Shown piece after piece: positions 34,099 through 46,010 of a DNA stretch of 64,000 bases. The DNA lies in the NCBI GenBank assembly GCA_027946365.1, contig JAPEUQ010000004.1:3782001-3846000 (forward strand), in the 5' to 3' direction. The translations under genes and the position numbers were made by a program. The notes under the pieces are model-generated. The model was given only the letters and a program-made list of their open reading frames with translations. It was not told the DNA's origin and did not search any database. Source of the DNA: Kalmusia sp. IMI 367209. Lineage: Eukaryota; Ascomycota; Dothideomycetes; Pleosporales; Didymosphaeriaceae. How positions within the stretch are numbered: the first letter of the stretch is position 1; each line of letters starts with the position of its first letter.

Positions 34099-35280
34099 AT
34101 GAGCTTCTTCACCGCAAGTTTGGAAGTCACGATAGTAGCAACGTCACTGGTTGCCATTGTGGACGATCTTCACAATTTTGATCAGAGCAGCTGGATTGTG
34201 AATGCGTACATGCTAACTTTCACTGGTGAGTACTGTGTATGTTGTGTTTAACTTGTTCTGCTCTGATACACCTTAACAAGCTTTATCATCATTTGGGCGA
34301 AAATGAGCGATATTTACGGCCGGAAGCTGTTCATAGTCTCCCCAGTCCTTATTTTCGTCATCTTCTCTGGTGCATGCAGTGCAGCACAAACATCCTTTCA
34401 ATTGTCAGTATTCTTTCATCTACCGTCCACATACAGGGCTGACTAAATGAAGGATCGCATTTCGTGCACTACAAGGCCTCGGGGGCTCAGGCACTTATTC
34501 TATAACTCTTGTCATATTCTTTGAGCTTGTGCCCCCCGAAAAATTTGCCAAGTATGCCAGCGGCATCTCCACCTAGGTCTTGCCATGCTCCTGGGGCCTC
34601 TACTTGGAGGAGCCATAACAAAGAACTCAACATGGAGATGGGTGTTTCTACTCAAGTACGCCCTCACGCCTCGACTTTGCATGAATACTAACCTAAGAAT
34701 AGCGTTCCGATTGGATGCGTTGTCATTGCTACGTTAGTTGCGACGATTCCTAACAACTGTCCACACCACTACCTCCCCAGAATTGATGGTGAGACTCGCG
34801 CCAAAAAGCTCCTCTCCATCGACAAATTAAAGCGGACCGACTTGATAGGCACAGCCCTTCTGCTTGCATCGACCGTCATCTTGGTCGCAGCAACGGAACA
34901 GGCTGGTCTTGGGCACCGTTGGCAATCAGCACTTGTTGTAACACTAATAGTTGTACCTTGTTACTCTGGTTCTTGTTTGTAGCATGGGAAAGAAAGATTA
35001 CACTCAAAAGTAGTGCTCTGGAACCGGTATTTCCGTAGAGGTTCATGCTGTGAGTTAATCCATCTATTCGTCCTGTGATTGTTAGACTAACGTGTATCAG
35101 AACTGAGTTTCTCCTTGGAGGTCCTTTCACAGTCTGTATGATACAGATCCCACAGCTCTTCCAAACAGTCCATCAGCTTTTTTCGCTTGATGCATCGGTT
35201 CGTCTACTTCCCTTTGGATTGTTTGCTGCATTTGGAACGTCATTGGGTGCATTGCTTCTGGTTTGTTGTATGACTCGCAC
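34099..35280 (+). pseudogene. MFS transporter (drug-efflux type), degenerate and truncated
   Basis: Pieces in order: LEVTIVATSLVAIVDDLHNF and SSWIVNAYMLTFT (first helices), a GTGAGT intron, FIIIWAKMSDIYGRKLFIVS (the conserved loop GRK), AFRALQGLGGSGTYSITLVI, MLLGPLLGGAITKNSTWRWV, then LIGTALLLASTVILVAATEQ and GGPFTVCMIQIPQLFQTVHQ. This is the 12/14-helix efflux-pump pattern. Stops occur at ISTyr-like (TAG near 34575) and in VFP-TAG-RF (near 35036), the latter fitting TGG>TAG; at least one base shift lies near 34583. The sequence stops matching after about nine helices, so the 3' end is gone. Confidence 0.65.
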
Positions 35281-35475
35281 CTCTACACCCTCTGCTTTCA
35301 GCTCACAGAACATGCCACAGTATACACACAATACCAGTCATTAATTCTACTTACTCCGAACGTGATACGTCTACATTAATTCTATTCACATATGGCGTCG
35401 CGTACTCGACAATCTCACACGCAGTTCCTCGCCCCTTCCCCACCGATAAATCTTGTCCACCTGCCTCTATAATTC

Positions 35476-36108
35476 CTAGGTGCTCCCACACACCTTATCA
35501 ACCGCCTTATTTGCACAATCTATCCCACCATGCTGCCAACACTGACTGTCGTAATAATTGATAGTGCTAAACACGCTGTTGAAACACATCTCCACGTACG
35601 CAGTGTCCGTGCAGCGACCGAGGCAACGCGGGCAATATCTTGCGTAGCCGCCAGCCTCCGCCTCGCAATAGCTAAGAAGCGTCGTCGGAATAGGAGTAGG
35701 AGCACTCGTACTCGTGCTCGTAGGAGTTGGCGTCGGTGAAACCGGAGGAATTCCCCAGTTCTGTTCAACACAGTAGCTGTTGCCTACCACCAGCTTGCAC
35801 CCTTCCCCTGATCCTACACTTGGGTTCTATTCTGACTTAGCATTTCCTTCCGTGATGTGAAGCAAAAGAGCTAAGTAGAAGGCTTAGAGACGTACATATG
35901 TGCTAAGTTGCTCTTGTGTGAGACCGGGCTCCGGGCATTCTTCACATGCCATGAGATTGTCGCACGTGGAGTTTTCTGTAGCGACTTGCCAGAACGTGCA
36001 GTCTTCGATGGTATCTGGAGCTGCGGTGGTGGGAGGATCGACCGTGTATGCTATCGCCGAATTGAGGAAGGACAGAATTGCAAGGGCGAGGGTGGACGAA
36101 GGTTTCAT
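35476..36108 (-). CDS. secreted LysM-domain protein (effector-like), intact
   Basis: Two exons (35896-36108, 35476-35826; 69-bp intron, GTACGT donor, GCTAA branch, ATAG acceptor) encode 187 residues. Signal peptide MKPSSTLALAILSFLNSAIA, then one LysM domain (about residues 37-95: CTFWQVATENSTCDNLMA ... NPSVGSGEGCKLVVGNSYCV), a Pro/Thr/Ser linker and a C-terminal segment with eight Cys. LysM domains bind chitin; secreted fungal LysM proteins can hide chitin fragments from plant or other host immunity or protect hyphae. That is family knowledge; binding by this one is untested. It lies between pseudogenes yet has no lesion, which suggests it is under selection. Confidence 0.88.
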
Positions 36109-36198
36109 GGTGAAGCTGTTTCAGGACCGTGTGTGCTGTCGCATACAAAGAGATAGGATCGAATTGAACTTACTACGTAGAAACAAGGAAAGGAAGCG

Positions 36199-36206
36199 CT
36201 TTATAT
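36199..36206 (-). promoter_or_regulatory. TATA box of the LysM gene
   Basis: ATATAAAG on the minus strand, about 91 bp upstream of the ATG at 36108. Confidence 0.5.
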
Positions 36207-39200
36207 GTTTGAGCTATCCGTGCACATAGCGCAGGCGTACCCAGGGTTATAGGCGCTAGACTCTAAGTGCAATATGTTCCACATTTTGCATACGGTGAAT
36301 AAGCTGTAATAGGCTCCAATCGAAGGATCCTCGTATATACAATTTTTCTTCAGGAGGCTGCGCAAAACCTCGGGAATAAAGGGGCCAAGTAAGACATTAC
36401 CATACCGAAAAAGGAAGTTGACAGCCTAGGAGGAATGTACTAAGCGAGATTACTCGGCCTTGGCATCCAACAACTCATAGGGTAGCCTAATACACTGCAA
36501 TAATACGAAGTACGTTGTATACTTAGCAGCTGAGATAACTTTTTAAAGGTGTTCATGAAGATATAAATATAGATCATCTCTTTGATATAGCAATCTATTC
36601 TACAGATTTATCTATACTCAAATGTGCGACTCGACTCCTCTAGTACTATATGGACATGTCATTGCCGGGAAGATGTGGAGTGAACTGTGACAAATAGCGA
36701 TTAATTTCCCATCATTCCCACTGTTTTTGATGATGACCAAGAGAATTTTTTACTTGCATCTGTTCTGACACTTAGCCTCTCATATCTAATTATGTGCGGG
36801 TACTTGCTTTATAAATCGCACAGAACCTCCAAAAGATACTGCCAGCGATAACTTACGCTTTGCCGATACCTGAAGAGTCGAGGTTTATTTTGATGTTAAT
36901 GTGATGTTAATAAAGTATTCCGTCAGGACACTAAAGAACTACACTAAAGGACTTTGGATTGAGTCTACTAATTGCTTGAGCCCATTGCTAATCAGGATGA
37001 TGATGGCTATACTTCGAACCTCATTGACAGCGAGCTGAATAAAAGGTCTACTACCACACCTGGTAGACTGGCACTCAGTCTGGGCGACGTTCCTTCCATA
37101 ACTACTTCGAAGCCGCGTTGATATGGACACTGCAGACTCGTGGCCTCTAGCCTGGAAAAGAACGGGCAGCAAATCATGTTATTGACAAGTCGATCCTGAC
37201 ATTGTTAGGTTGCCTGTCATATGAGGACCTGCCAACTGTATCTGCGCTTGTTCACGGTTACTTGTTCAATGCCAACGTTGTAACAATTGCACTTATGGAG
37301 GCAAATCTCGTTTTGAGTAAAGGGTCATAATATGCCTACAATGAGAATTTAGAGGCTAGCATTCATGGGATTATATATACCCCTATATTAGACGATGAAG
37401 CATAAAAAGATGCGTACCTAAGGTTGAACCCACCAGTGCAGCCGACAAACGAGTTCTACGATCGCAATCAGCTGTACAGCTTCAAGTATAACCTTATCTG
37501 GTCAGCAACAGATCCTGGCATCATGACTTGACAGATATAGACAAAGTAAGATCTATTTCGACTATGCGTGTAAAGAGAGTCAATAGGTATTTCCGGGGCT
37601 CCGGGGCGACATGCAGCCGATTGCGAAAGACCCACTTTTCCCTTGTCCATCAAGCAGTCTTGCGAAAGAGCTGCTTCAAGAGGCTCAAAGATAGAGACCG
37701 ATACAATGGTAAACCAAATGCTCCTTTGGATTGTGTGAGGCATAGGTGAGATTTCGAGTTGACCAATAAGCTGCGGTTACCCCACATCAGCGCGTTAGCG
37801 ACTGCTCCCTTTGCTAAATTAGCGTAGCCTTCTCGAAAAACGCTATATATGCTTCGAGATAGGATCATCTAAGTCGATATGCCGTATCGTTTTGGTTAAA
37901 AACCAGTTGCAACGCAGGCTGCACCACGAAATCGGGCGTTATATCACCTGCGGTTCAGTTACCGAGCATGCTATCTGAGATTAATGTAGACGGATAAACT
38001 TGGGCAACTTTAAATGCCGGTTTAAGCCACAAGGGCATAATGCACCGAGAGCTTCATGCATGTACGAGTCAGGGTATCTCTATGCCTTCTTCTCCCCATC
38101 ATCGCTATATTCGAGAGCTTTATAGACTGCTGGGGCAACTTTTACTATAACATTTCATTTGAGGTCATTAATTCATACGAGGGCGAATTTGCCAATTTTA
38201 CTTTCTATGTAGCTGCTAAGCTAAGCTAGGCCTGCAACAAGACGGCAATGATTGCTGCCTGGTCAAATTCATCTTGACATCTTCGGATCCAATTCTACGA
38301 TTGACATAAAACATGATAAGTTCCTAATATTCTAAGATCGCTTTATTCACAGTAGCTACTGTGCACGTACTACGATGGTGTTCTTCGCCCGGTCAACGGC
38401 GTTGGGGTAAGGAAAGGCCTCTGTATGTTCAATGGCAGAATACGTACCGGATTTGAACGTGCCGGACTCGATAAGTACCATTGTCCATCGTGGTGACGAA
38501 TTGATTCTTATGCTCGATATTCCCATGGTTGTCCCAGTCGAATCCCGAGATCAGTCTCTGTGTCGAAAATTACGGAATGGGACGCTTATGACGATTCCTA
38601 AAGCATCGTGTAAGCGCTGACTAGCATGAATTATGTAAGTACACTCATTGCGTGTGCAGAGATAATTTCATATGACCAATAATTAATTAGCTTTACACAT
38701 ATTTTCATACGATATCTATCAGCTCCTTTGCTATGACGATCGTTCGTCGTGTGCTACAGTGTTGTCCTAGTACATGCCTACACACTGCTATTGGTACAGG
38801 TAATGTCCATAATCCGCGCACGCCACCCGTCTGTTACATAGTCTGCCATGGACCACCGGCGCGCGAGTACGTACGGCATTGAATCAGTTGAAAGTTGTAT
38901 CGCGGCAAATACTGTGACCTTTGTCGCTCATACTTTTCCTCATAAGTTACGGCCACTCGTCGTATGCTTGTGATTCTTACACGATCAAATCCATCGTATC
39001 CATCGGTGCTATAGTTGGGGCGAAGCACGCAAAAGTCATCGGCACGCTAGTATAACTTTCGGGGTACACAGGCATCGAAATGAGCACGTACGCGCTAGAT
39101 GAAGTGCTCAAATGAACCGCTTTGAATCATTACCACAGTGTTGCAGAATGTGACCTCGAAAATTATGGTAAGAGATAGAGCAACCGTTATGCTTGGAAAC

Positions 39201-40450
39201 CACGACATAGGGCGAAAAGGTCGCAGCTGGGGGCTTCCTCTGTATTCCAGTCGCCACACTAACAATGCCGGCGAATCAATGGAGCATGTAAGCACAATGT
39301 GGTACAACAACCATTACCGTAGTTACGTTGTAGATGTACTGTATATTGTCCAATTCCACGTTTTATCTGACCTTTCAATGTAGAAAGTGGTATCACCTTT
39401 AACGCGGCCTACATCATCGTCAATGATAGAGTGATGAGAACGTGGATATCGGTAATCACGCGCCAACGGATATGGCTTTGTGAAGCCACAATTCGTGAAA
39501 CAGGACTGTAAAGGAGGCTGAGTATAGGACGATTAGGGACGAGGCATAGGAGCGATGCGCAAGCATGGTGTGGGTGCACAATACTTGGGAGAATCGAAAA
39601 TGTCGGTGAGTGAGGGGACTAGGATGCACAAGCCTGACCTCATGTTTCTATGGACCTGTAGTTGTATGCATGTGGCTGTTTTAGATTGTAATGATTCGCA
39701 CTAACAATTCTTCGCGTCCTTTTTTAGTATGTCTAGTAATTGTACAATCCTAGAAAAGTCGCCGATATGTCATGTTGAACCACCGAATGTTGGGCCCCCA
39801 TCCTTCAGCCTTACAAGCAATATCAAGTTAGCGCAATGTCGATCAGAACTCCAGCTGTCAAAAGTCGAGGGATCTTCACTGAGAAACTAGGCCCTTTGTA
39901 TCGTATCTGCCAATGATACTCTCTTTGGAGAGGGGTATGACTTCTTTCAGATTTGAACATAACGCGACGATCTGTTCGAGCGGATGTGACTTCTGGGAAC
40001 GCGGAGCCATGAACATTCACGAAGATAGCCTCTTAGGATATCAGCTGCGAATCAATGAGCAGACGATTCTAACGGTTACATGTGAGACGTTGGCACCGTG
40101 GCTTGTATAATCAATGCCCGATCTAAGACTCAACATTTTCTGAGATTGGTGATACGACCCACAATGCAGAATCTGGACTGAAGATGTGTACTGAAACATC
40201 AAATAATAGAGTGGCCAAGGGGATCGCAAAGTGCACAGAGGTCAGAGAAATACGGTCTGACAATGAACAACGATTAAGCGCAAGGAAGATGCATAACGTC
40301 AATCGGTTGTACAAGAGGAGCACCTGCAACCATATATATCCTGCAGTGTTCCTCTCTCGCAACAAAGCAGACGAAGACCAAACCACACTCTTATATTCAA
40401 CGACTCACTACAGCAACAATTTGATATCTAAAGTTTTCTTCACAGTCGCC
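36207..40450. other. 4.2-kb gene-poor region
   Basis: Only short frames without motifs. One segment (37613-37705) is shared with 44937-45028 and is listed separately. An A+T-rich stretch occurs at 36520-36600. I see no complete gene or tRNA. Confidence 0.45.
37613..37705. repeat. copy 1 of a diverged ~90-bp repeat shared with 44937-45028
   Basis: Begins gcagccgattgcgaaagacc and continues cttttcccttgt. On the minus strand both copies can be read as a similar peptide (VSVS then GLSxSAA), so the shared piece may once have been coding. Confidence 0.6.
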
Positions 40451-41095
40451 ATGTTGTTCTCTGTTGCACTCAGTGCTTTGCTTCTCACTTCCATTTCCTC
40501 CGCCGCCACTATCAAAAACCACTTCAAGGGCAACTGCGGTGGCGGCTTCCTACAATGCAGCAACGTTGCCCAGCGTATATGCTGTAGCGCCATTCGCGGA
40601 AACAGCGGTTCCCCAAGCTCTCACTTTGGGGACCTACCGGGAGGGGCCCAGTCAATTGGATGGCAACGCACTCGAGATGGACGGAACTGTGGAGCTGTGG
40701 CAAAGCGGGGTAGCGCTGGCATGTTATTTCTTTTCTAGATACATGACAAAAAGCTAAGACGGATATGTTGCCTCAATCTCAAGCCTAGCATTGGAGAGTT
40801 TGCAGGTTCTAGTTTTGTCACCCGAGGAAGGCTCACGCGTGCTTTGAGCATTCGTGACAAAATGGCCGAAGCTACCGAAGCAGATAAGTGTGCGAGCACA
40901 CAGACGCATGATAAGCTTGTCTTGGAGGATGGTCATATGTTTGACATTCAGAACATGCCCGAGGAGTTATACGACCAGCTTTATGAGATGGCTGCCAATG
41001 GAAAGACCGTCGGAGATTTGCCTAAAATATTCAGCAACTTCGAGGTAGACTCTGTAGGTGTGGAGAAGAGGGCTTTGGAGATCCGCAGCCATTAG
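40451..41095 (+). CDS. Cys-rich secreted protein, splice site uncertain
   Basis: The ATG at 40451 starts a signal peptide (MLFSVALSALLLTSISSAAT) followed by NCGGGFLQCSNVAQRICCSA and GRNCGAV, a pattern seen in small secreted fungal proteins. TAG at 40736-40738 interrupts, but the stop is the last base of a textbook acceptor (ttatttcttttctag) and the same frame continues open to 41095 (DKLVLEDGHMFDIQNMPEEL, then YDQLYEMAANGKTVGDLPKI). The only donor in phase and nearby is GTGGCA at 40697, giving a very short 42-bp intron and a protein of 200 residues. A TATA-like tatatat lies near 40333. Function unknown; an antimicrobial or effector role is possible but not shown. Confidence 0.55.
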
Positions 41096-43110
41096 ACTGG
41101 AGCATATTACAGATTACATGTCATTCCCCCTCTCGTTACTCGCACTCACAGACATGCTCATTATGTTTTTATCTACATACAAGAGATCAAATCATTCGCT
41201 TAATACCCATGTTATCGCAATAAGGATATGAAATGGCACATTATTCGTCACCAGACGTCGAGCCTGGAATTTCTCCGCAATTTCTAAGGGCGCTTAACCC
41301 GAGCCCCAGTGCTTCGAAATTGTTATGAAGTAAGATCGGAGCATACAATTTCTTCCGCACACTCCTAGAACCTTGTGTTTAGCTCCTGCCGGTTTCAATG
41401 TCCTGTCGTAATCATTTCTAATATAACTATAAATCTGCTATCGACCCTTCCACTCTTGCACGTGACCGGGCGTTTCATGATAGAAAAGCTTCAATTAGAT
41501 GATTGATGACATTGTGTTACGTTGGAAGTAATAATTCAATAGAATACTGGCAAGTAGGAGATCTATTCCGCAATTTCTGCGCTTTTCTCTCCACACCTAT
41601 TGGACGTCTACTGGTTGTTATTACAGAAGAGAGAAGGACCACTGATTTGATAACTCCTGAAGCATGTTCTCTGGGCATGAATACCGTCAATGTCGCCGAA
41701 TAGCTCCTCAGCATGTTTCAAGCCTGCATGAGAACATACCATTTGATTAGGACTCAGACAAAGTCCGCGCTAGAATTATCCTATCAGTTCCTCTAGACGA
41801 TCTAAATTAGTCTTCACGACGTGAACTTCAATTTGAATCTCAAAAGTGACGATCGTGTAGCCACGTCGGGCTCCTTCCTTCAGGAAGCAGTGACAGATCC
41901 AGCGGTGTTATTTTCATCTTCAAAGTCGATGAAGAAGGGTTACACAGTGTCTTCGATAACCAGCGCAAGATCTTGGAATGCATAGGCTACACTTGAGCTG
42001 ATGCGGATCTCAAAGTGTCTTTCATAATCTGAATAGTGCGTTCTGCTGCAATGATCTCGAATGCACTTACCAGCTGTTCATAATAGTCAATATTGTTCGA
42101 TAATAATAGCATACACTTCAATTCTGTATCCAAGTTGCCCTAAATTAGTGGTGCATCATATTTGAATACTTGATGCGAAACTCGTAGAATATCGTATGAA
42201 GTGTCTACACGAGGATCTTAGAGCGGAATGCCTTGTCGCGTCGGATAGCGCGTGCTCGAATTATCAAAACGTAAGTTATACAACATCCACTCAAGATGTG
42301 GTGCACACTTCCATGCCCAAATTATTGGTTCGAAAACTTGCATTGTGGTCCTCGAGATTATTTCCTATGAGCTCGCAGCTCACGTGCATCTATTCATTTT
42401 GTCTTGCTCTCTGAAATTGCTTTTCAGAATAAAAGACGTCGATAAGTTGCACCAGCATGTTGCAACCATGCACCGCTAGCTACTTCGTTACGGGGTTTCT
42501 TTAGAGAATCTCGCCTGTGAAATTTTTTGAGCCGTACAATGCAACCTCGAAAGGCAGGGGCTCCTTCAAAAGCAGCTATGATTCGTCCCATTTGGTTTCA
42601 TACATGTTGTGGAGCGATGGTCAAGCCGAAATTTGAAAGAGCATAGACATGCGAATTTCGTACTTAGTATCGCGAACGGCCACTGCTCCTGTACCTAATA
42701 TGCAAGAGCGCTGCATGACAAGTCGACAGCAATCTACTACTAAAATAGGTAGATAGGCAATCAAAAAAAGAGAGAAAGGAGGATGGACATTACGTTAAAC
42801 CTGACAAGTCTTACGAAACCGGTCAGCGAAAGGATAAATTCATACTAGATAAGCCCGCGCGGATCTTGATTCGGTTTAGTGGTTTGGGTACAAAGCACGC
42901 TATTACAAATTTGGAACCGCGCGCGAGCAGGTACCTCGTTGATGACAGCCAGGGACCTTTCAAATGGCTTCAGTGATCGTTAGGCCAAGGAAATTGAAAT
43001 CTTTCTATTAGAAATCAAGATTCCTAAGTCCGTTAGACCCGATACTCAAGAGCATAACTTCGAGTTGAATTGCATCGTTTTTCCCGAGAATTCATGACCA
43101 CTTATCCACA
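41096..43110. other. 2-kb gene-free stretch
   Basis: A+T-rich, with short frames lacking motifs (for example 41503-41703 and 42196-42414). Contains the promoter of the NmrA-like gene at its right end. Confidence 0.45.
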
Positions 43111-44209
43111 ATGGTCACAATCGCGGTTGCCGGTGGTACTGGAAATGTTGGAAGAACGATCGTAGATGCATTGGAAAGGAGCCAAAAACATGAAGTAATT
43201 GTGCTAACTCGTAAGGTGAATGTAAATGGTATCGAAAAAGACTACAATACTGACTAATGACAGACAAGCTACCAGAGCGATTCAGCTAGTCCCCAATTTG
43301 TCATCGACTATAGCAAGATTGATCAAGTGACTAATTTACTGGAATTGGAGAATGTCCACACTGTCATTTCGACCATCGCTATCTTGGATGAAGCTACTGG
43401 TACGTCGGAGCTCAATCTAGTAGCTGCAGCAGAAAAGTCATCCACAACCAAGCGCTTCATTGCAAGCAATTGGGGTGGTGTTATGCCTTCAGATGAGTAA
43501 GCACTTCGTATATACATATATATAGCAATGTCCTTCTCAACCATTGCTTTGCTTACGCTATGATAGGTCGCTTCGAATTCCATTCCAGACATTTCGTATG
43601 GCAACTATTAAGACGCTCGAAAACACTGATTTAGAATGGACTCAATTTCAGAATGGATACTTTCTCGACTACTATGGTATGCCATATGTAGATTCCAATC
43701 TCAAACCGTTGACATTTGTCTTGGACGTTGCCAATAAAGCCGCATCTATTCCAGGAACTGGCAACGAGCAAATGACTTTCACTTACACGAAAGATTTGGC
43801 CAAATTTGTCGTTGCGGCACTTGATCTACCAAAATGGACGTATCCAATGGTCTGCTATAGTGACAAGACTACGTGGAACAAGGCTGTCAAGCTAGCCGAA
43901 GGGTACAGAGGTACTTTTAGCCTTTTGTGGCGTAATACAATCGAGCTAACGACTGTAGAATCAAAATTCAACATTGCCTACGATTCAGTCGAGAAACTTC
44001 GAAGTGGAAAGATCACGGAGCTACCATCTCATGCATCCGCCTATGCATTCGTTCCTAAATCTGTGCTCTACGGTATCCAATCCAAATTTGGACTGTACGT
44101 TGCATATGGAATGTTTGATTTTCCAGAGGAAGGATCCCTAAACCAACGATTTCCGGAAATCAAGACCACTACCGTAGAAGAGATCATTAGTCACTGGAAA
44201 GATAAATAA
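43111..44209 (+). CDS. NmrA-like/isoflavone-reductase-like NAD(P)-binding protein
   Basis: Three exons (43111-43215, 43264-43496, 43567-44209; introns of 48 and 70 bp, with a CTAAT branch in the first) encode 326 residues. The start MVTIAVAGGTGNVGRTIVDA has the Rossmann glycine loop; VISTIAILDEATGTSELNLV and RFIASNWGGVMPSDE follow, then YFLDYYGMPY and FTYTKDLAKFVVAALDLPKW. These enzymes reduce small aromatic or secondary metabolites, or act as redox sensors; the substrate is unknown here. It is a different family member from the broken copy at 29.2 kb. No lesion is visible, in contrast with its neighbours. Confidence 0.85.
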
Positions 44210-44432
44210 AGTATCTCGACCTTGAATACTAGCTTTAGGCTCTGAATAAATATTATCCCACTCTTCCCTTATACAACTTATCACTGTATTCGTGGTGCAA
44301 TAGAAGTTGAAATATAAATTATTATGTGAGCACCTTAATTTGGAGGTGATAGTTATCGTTTAGTGTTTGGTTGAATCTCTATTGATGATTCGCGTTTTTA
44401 ATGTTTGCCATATATACAGCTTCTTGACTGAC

Positions 44433-44790
44433 TCTCGCGATACGATTCTAGACAAAAGACACCAGCAATATCGTGCAAGATGTCATCGCTAACCTTGCTA
44501 CCAAAATTACTGGCGAGGGAATGCTTCATAAGCTCTCGCACGAACATAGAATCTAGCAATTACCAGGGGTAACGTCTTTGTGAACGAGGGCCCAGGGATT
44601 CTCCATTTCTGGCTGGAAAGACGATGGAGAGAAACATGAACTCCTCCAAGTGGAAATGTATTGCTAGTGAATCGATCCATACAGCTGAGGCGTTGTTCCA
44701 GATTGCGACACATTCGTCCGCGGTCGGATGTCGTAGGACAAGATCAGGGTCTTTGGGATTGTGCAAATCAACATATACATGAGTGATCAT
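44433..44790 (-). pseudogene. LYC1-like lysine N-acetyltransferase (GNAT) fragment
   Basis: Minus-strand pieces: DPDLVLRHPTADECVAIWNN, HFHLEEFMFLS, PWALVHKDVTPGNC then TAG, ILCSCESL, and in another frame HDIAGVFCLESYRE. This is the order found in the fungal LYC1-like GNAT family (lysine acetylation in Yarrowia). The stop fits CAG>TAG and two frame changes are needed. The C-terminal half is missing, with the NmrA-like gene lying beyond it. A remnant, not a working gene. Confidence 0.5.
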
Positions 44791-44936
44791 GATAAACTGC
44801 TTTGAGACCTGCACCAGCGGGTAAGGTGTGAGTTCATGAGATACTGTGAGGGAGAAGAGGATTCTGAAAAAGATCAATTCTGTCTATTGTGAAAACTACT
44901 GTGGGTGGTCTTATATAATTCAGTTCGGCGCTTTGT

Positions 44937-45028
44937 GCAGCCGATTCCGAAAGACCCGCTTTTGCCTTATTAATCCTACAGTTTAGTGAAAGCTCTACAT
45001 CACGTGCCTCACTGACAGAAACCGTCAC
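44937..45028. repeat. copy 2 of the diverged ~90-bp repeat shared with 37613-37705
   Basis: Begins gcagccgattccgaaagacc and continues cttttgccttat. It lies just upstream of the LYC1-like fragment on the same (minus) strand. Confidence 0.6.
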
Positions 45029-46010
45029 AGACACGAACCTTTGCTGGGGGAGCGTCGGGTTTATGTAAAGTGTATGTAAGGTCGGGCAGCTGCGGGCATG
45101 GGTCTCGACTGACCAAATACGACTGCCAGTGCTGCGGCTGTGTACATTAGGTACAGTACTTCCCGTCTTGTTAAGGTGTGATCAATGTAAAGCTGTACCA
45201 CGCGAGTCAGCAGAGTTCGGAAGATGCCTCTTTGCACCTCAGGATAGGAAAACCTGTGTGGCATATGATGCCGTCATAGATGCTAAGTAAGCAATTCGTG
45301 GGCTGCGCGATTGGAGTATGTTGTAGTGTAGCCGTGACACGATGGAGTGTGGGATGCCTGTACGATAATTTGGTGAATGAAAAGGGATAGTGTACGTGGT
45401 AGGCGAAAAATTGAAGCTAACTATACTGTGAGATACTACTTCGCTCCGTAGTCTCATCTACACATTTGCTGTCTTGTTCTAGAAGCTTGGTGCCTGTTTC
45501 AATCGTTGTAGTCTTGTTCTAACGTTCACTATCTTATCCAAATGCTGGCTGCCCTATCGAAAAGTTGTCAATAAAGGATGACGTTTGGACGGAGAATCAA
45601 GCATGCCTTGTGTTCACCGGTTCCTACCTGCTGGAACCCTAATCATGGTAGATCTAGTTATAGAAAATGTGTGAGGTTTGCCAGCTTAATGTTGTGGTCG
45701 AAGTATGCGCACGTGTATGCAATGTGCGACGGATAAATTCGCGACTTCCCCGCAGACGTCACCGCGGCCGGTCTAACCCTTTCGGGAGAAATTCTCCGAC
45801 TAACGGTGCAGCCTCGGCCACACCCCTCAATAGCCTAACGGACCTACCCCAAAACCACATCATGACCCGCGTTTAGTTATCAAGGCTATGTTCATTAGCC
45901 TGCCTTGGCGATTACACCGCTGCCGTAGCTTGAATCTTAACGAAAGCAAGATAAAAAGATGGAGACCGCCCTGCGTTCGAGCGTACTTTCTAGGCATAAA
46001 CACCGACCAG
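45029..46010. other. gene-free stretch and promoter of the 46011 gene
   Basis: Short frames only. Nothing recognised. Confidence 0.45.
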
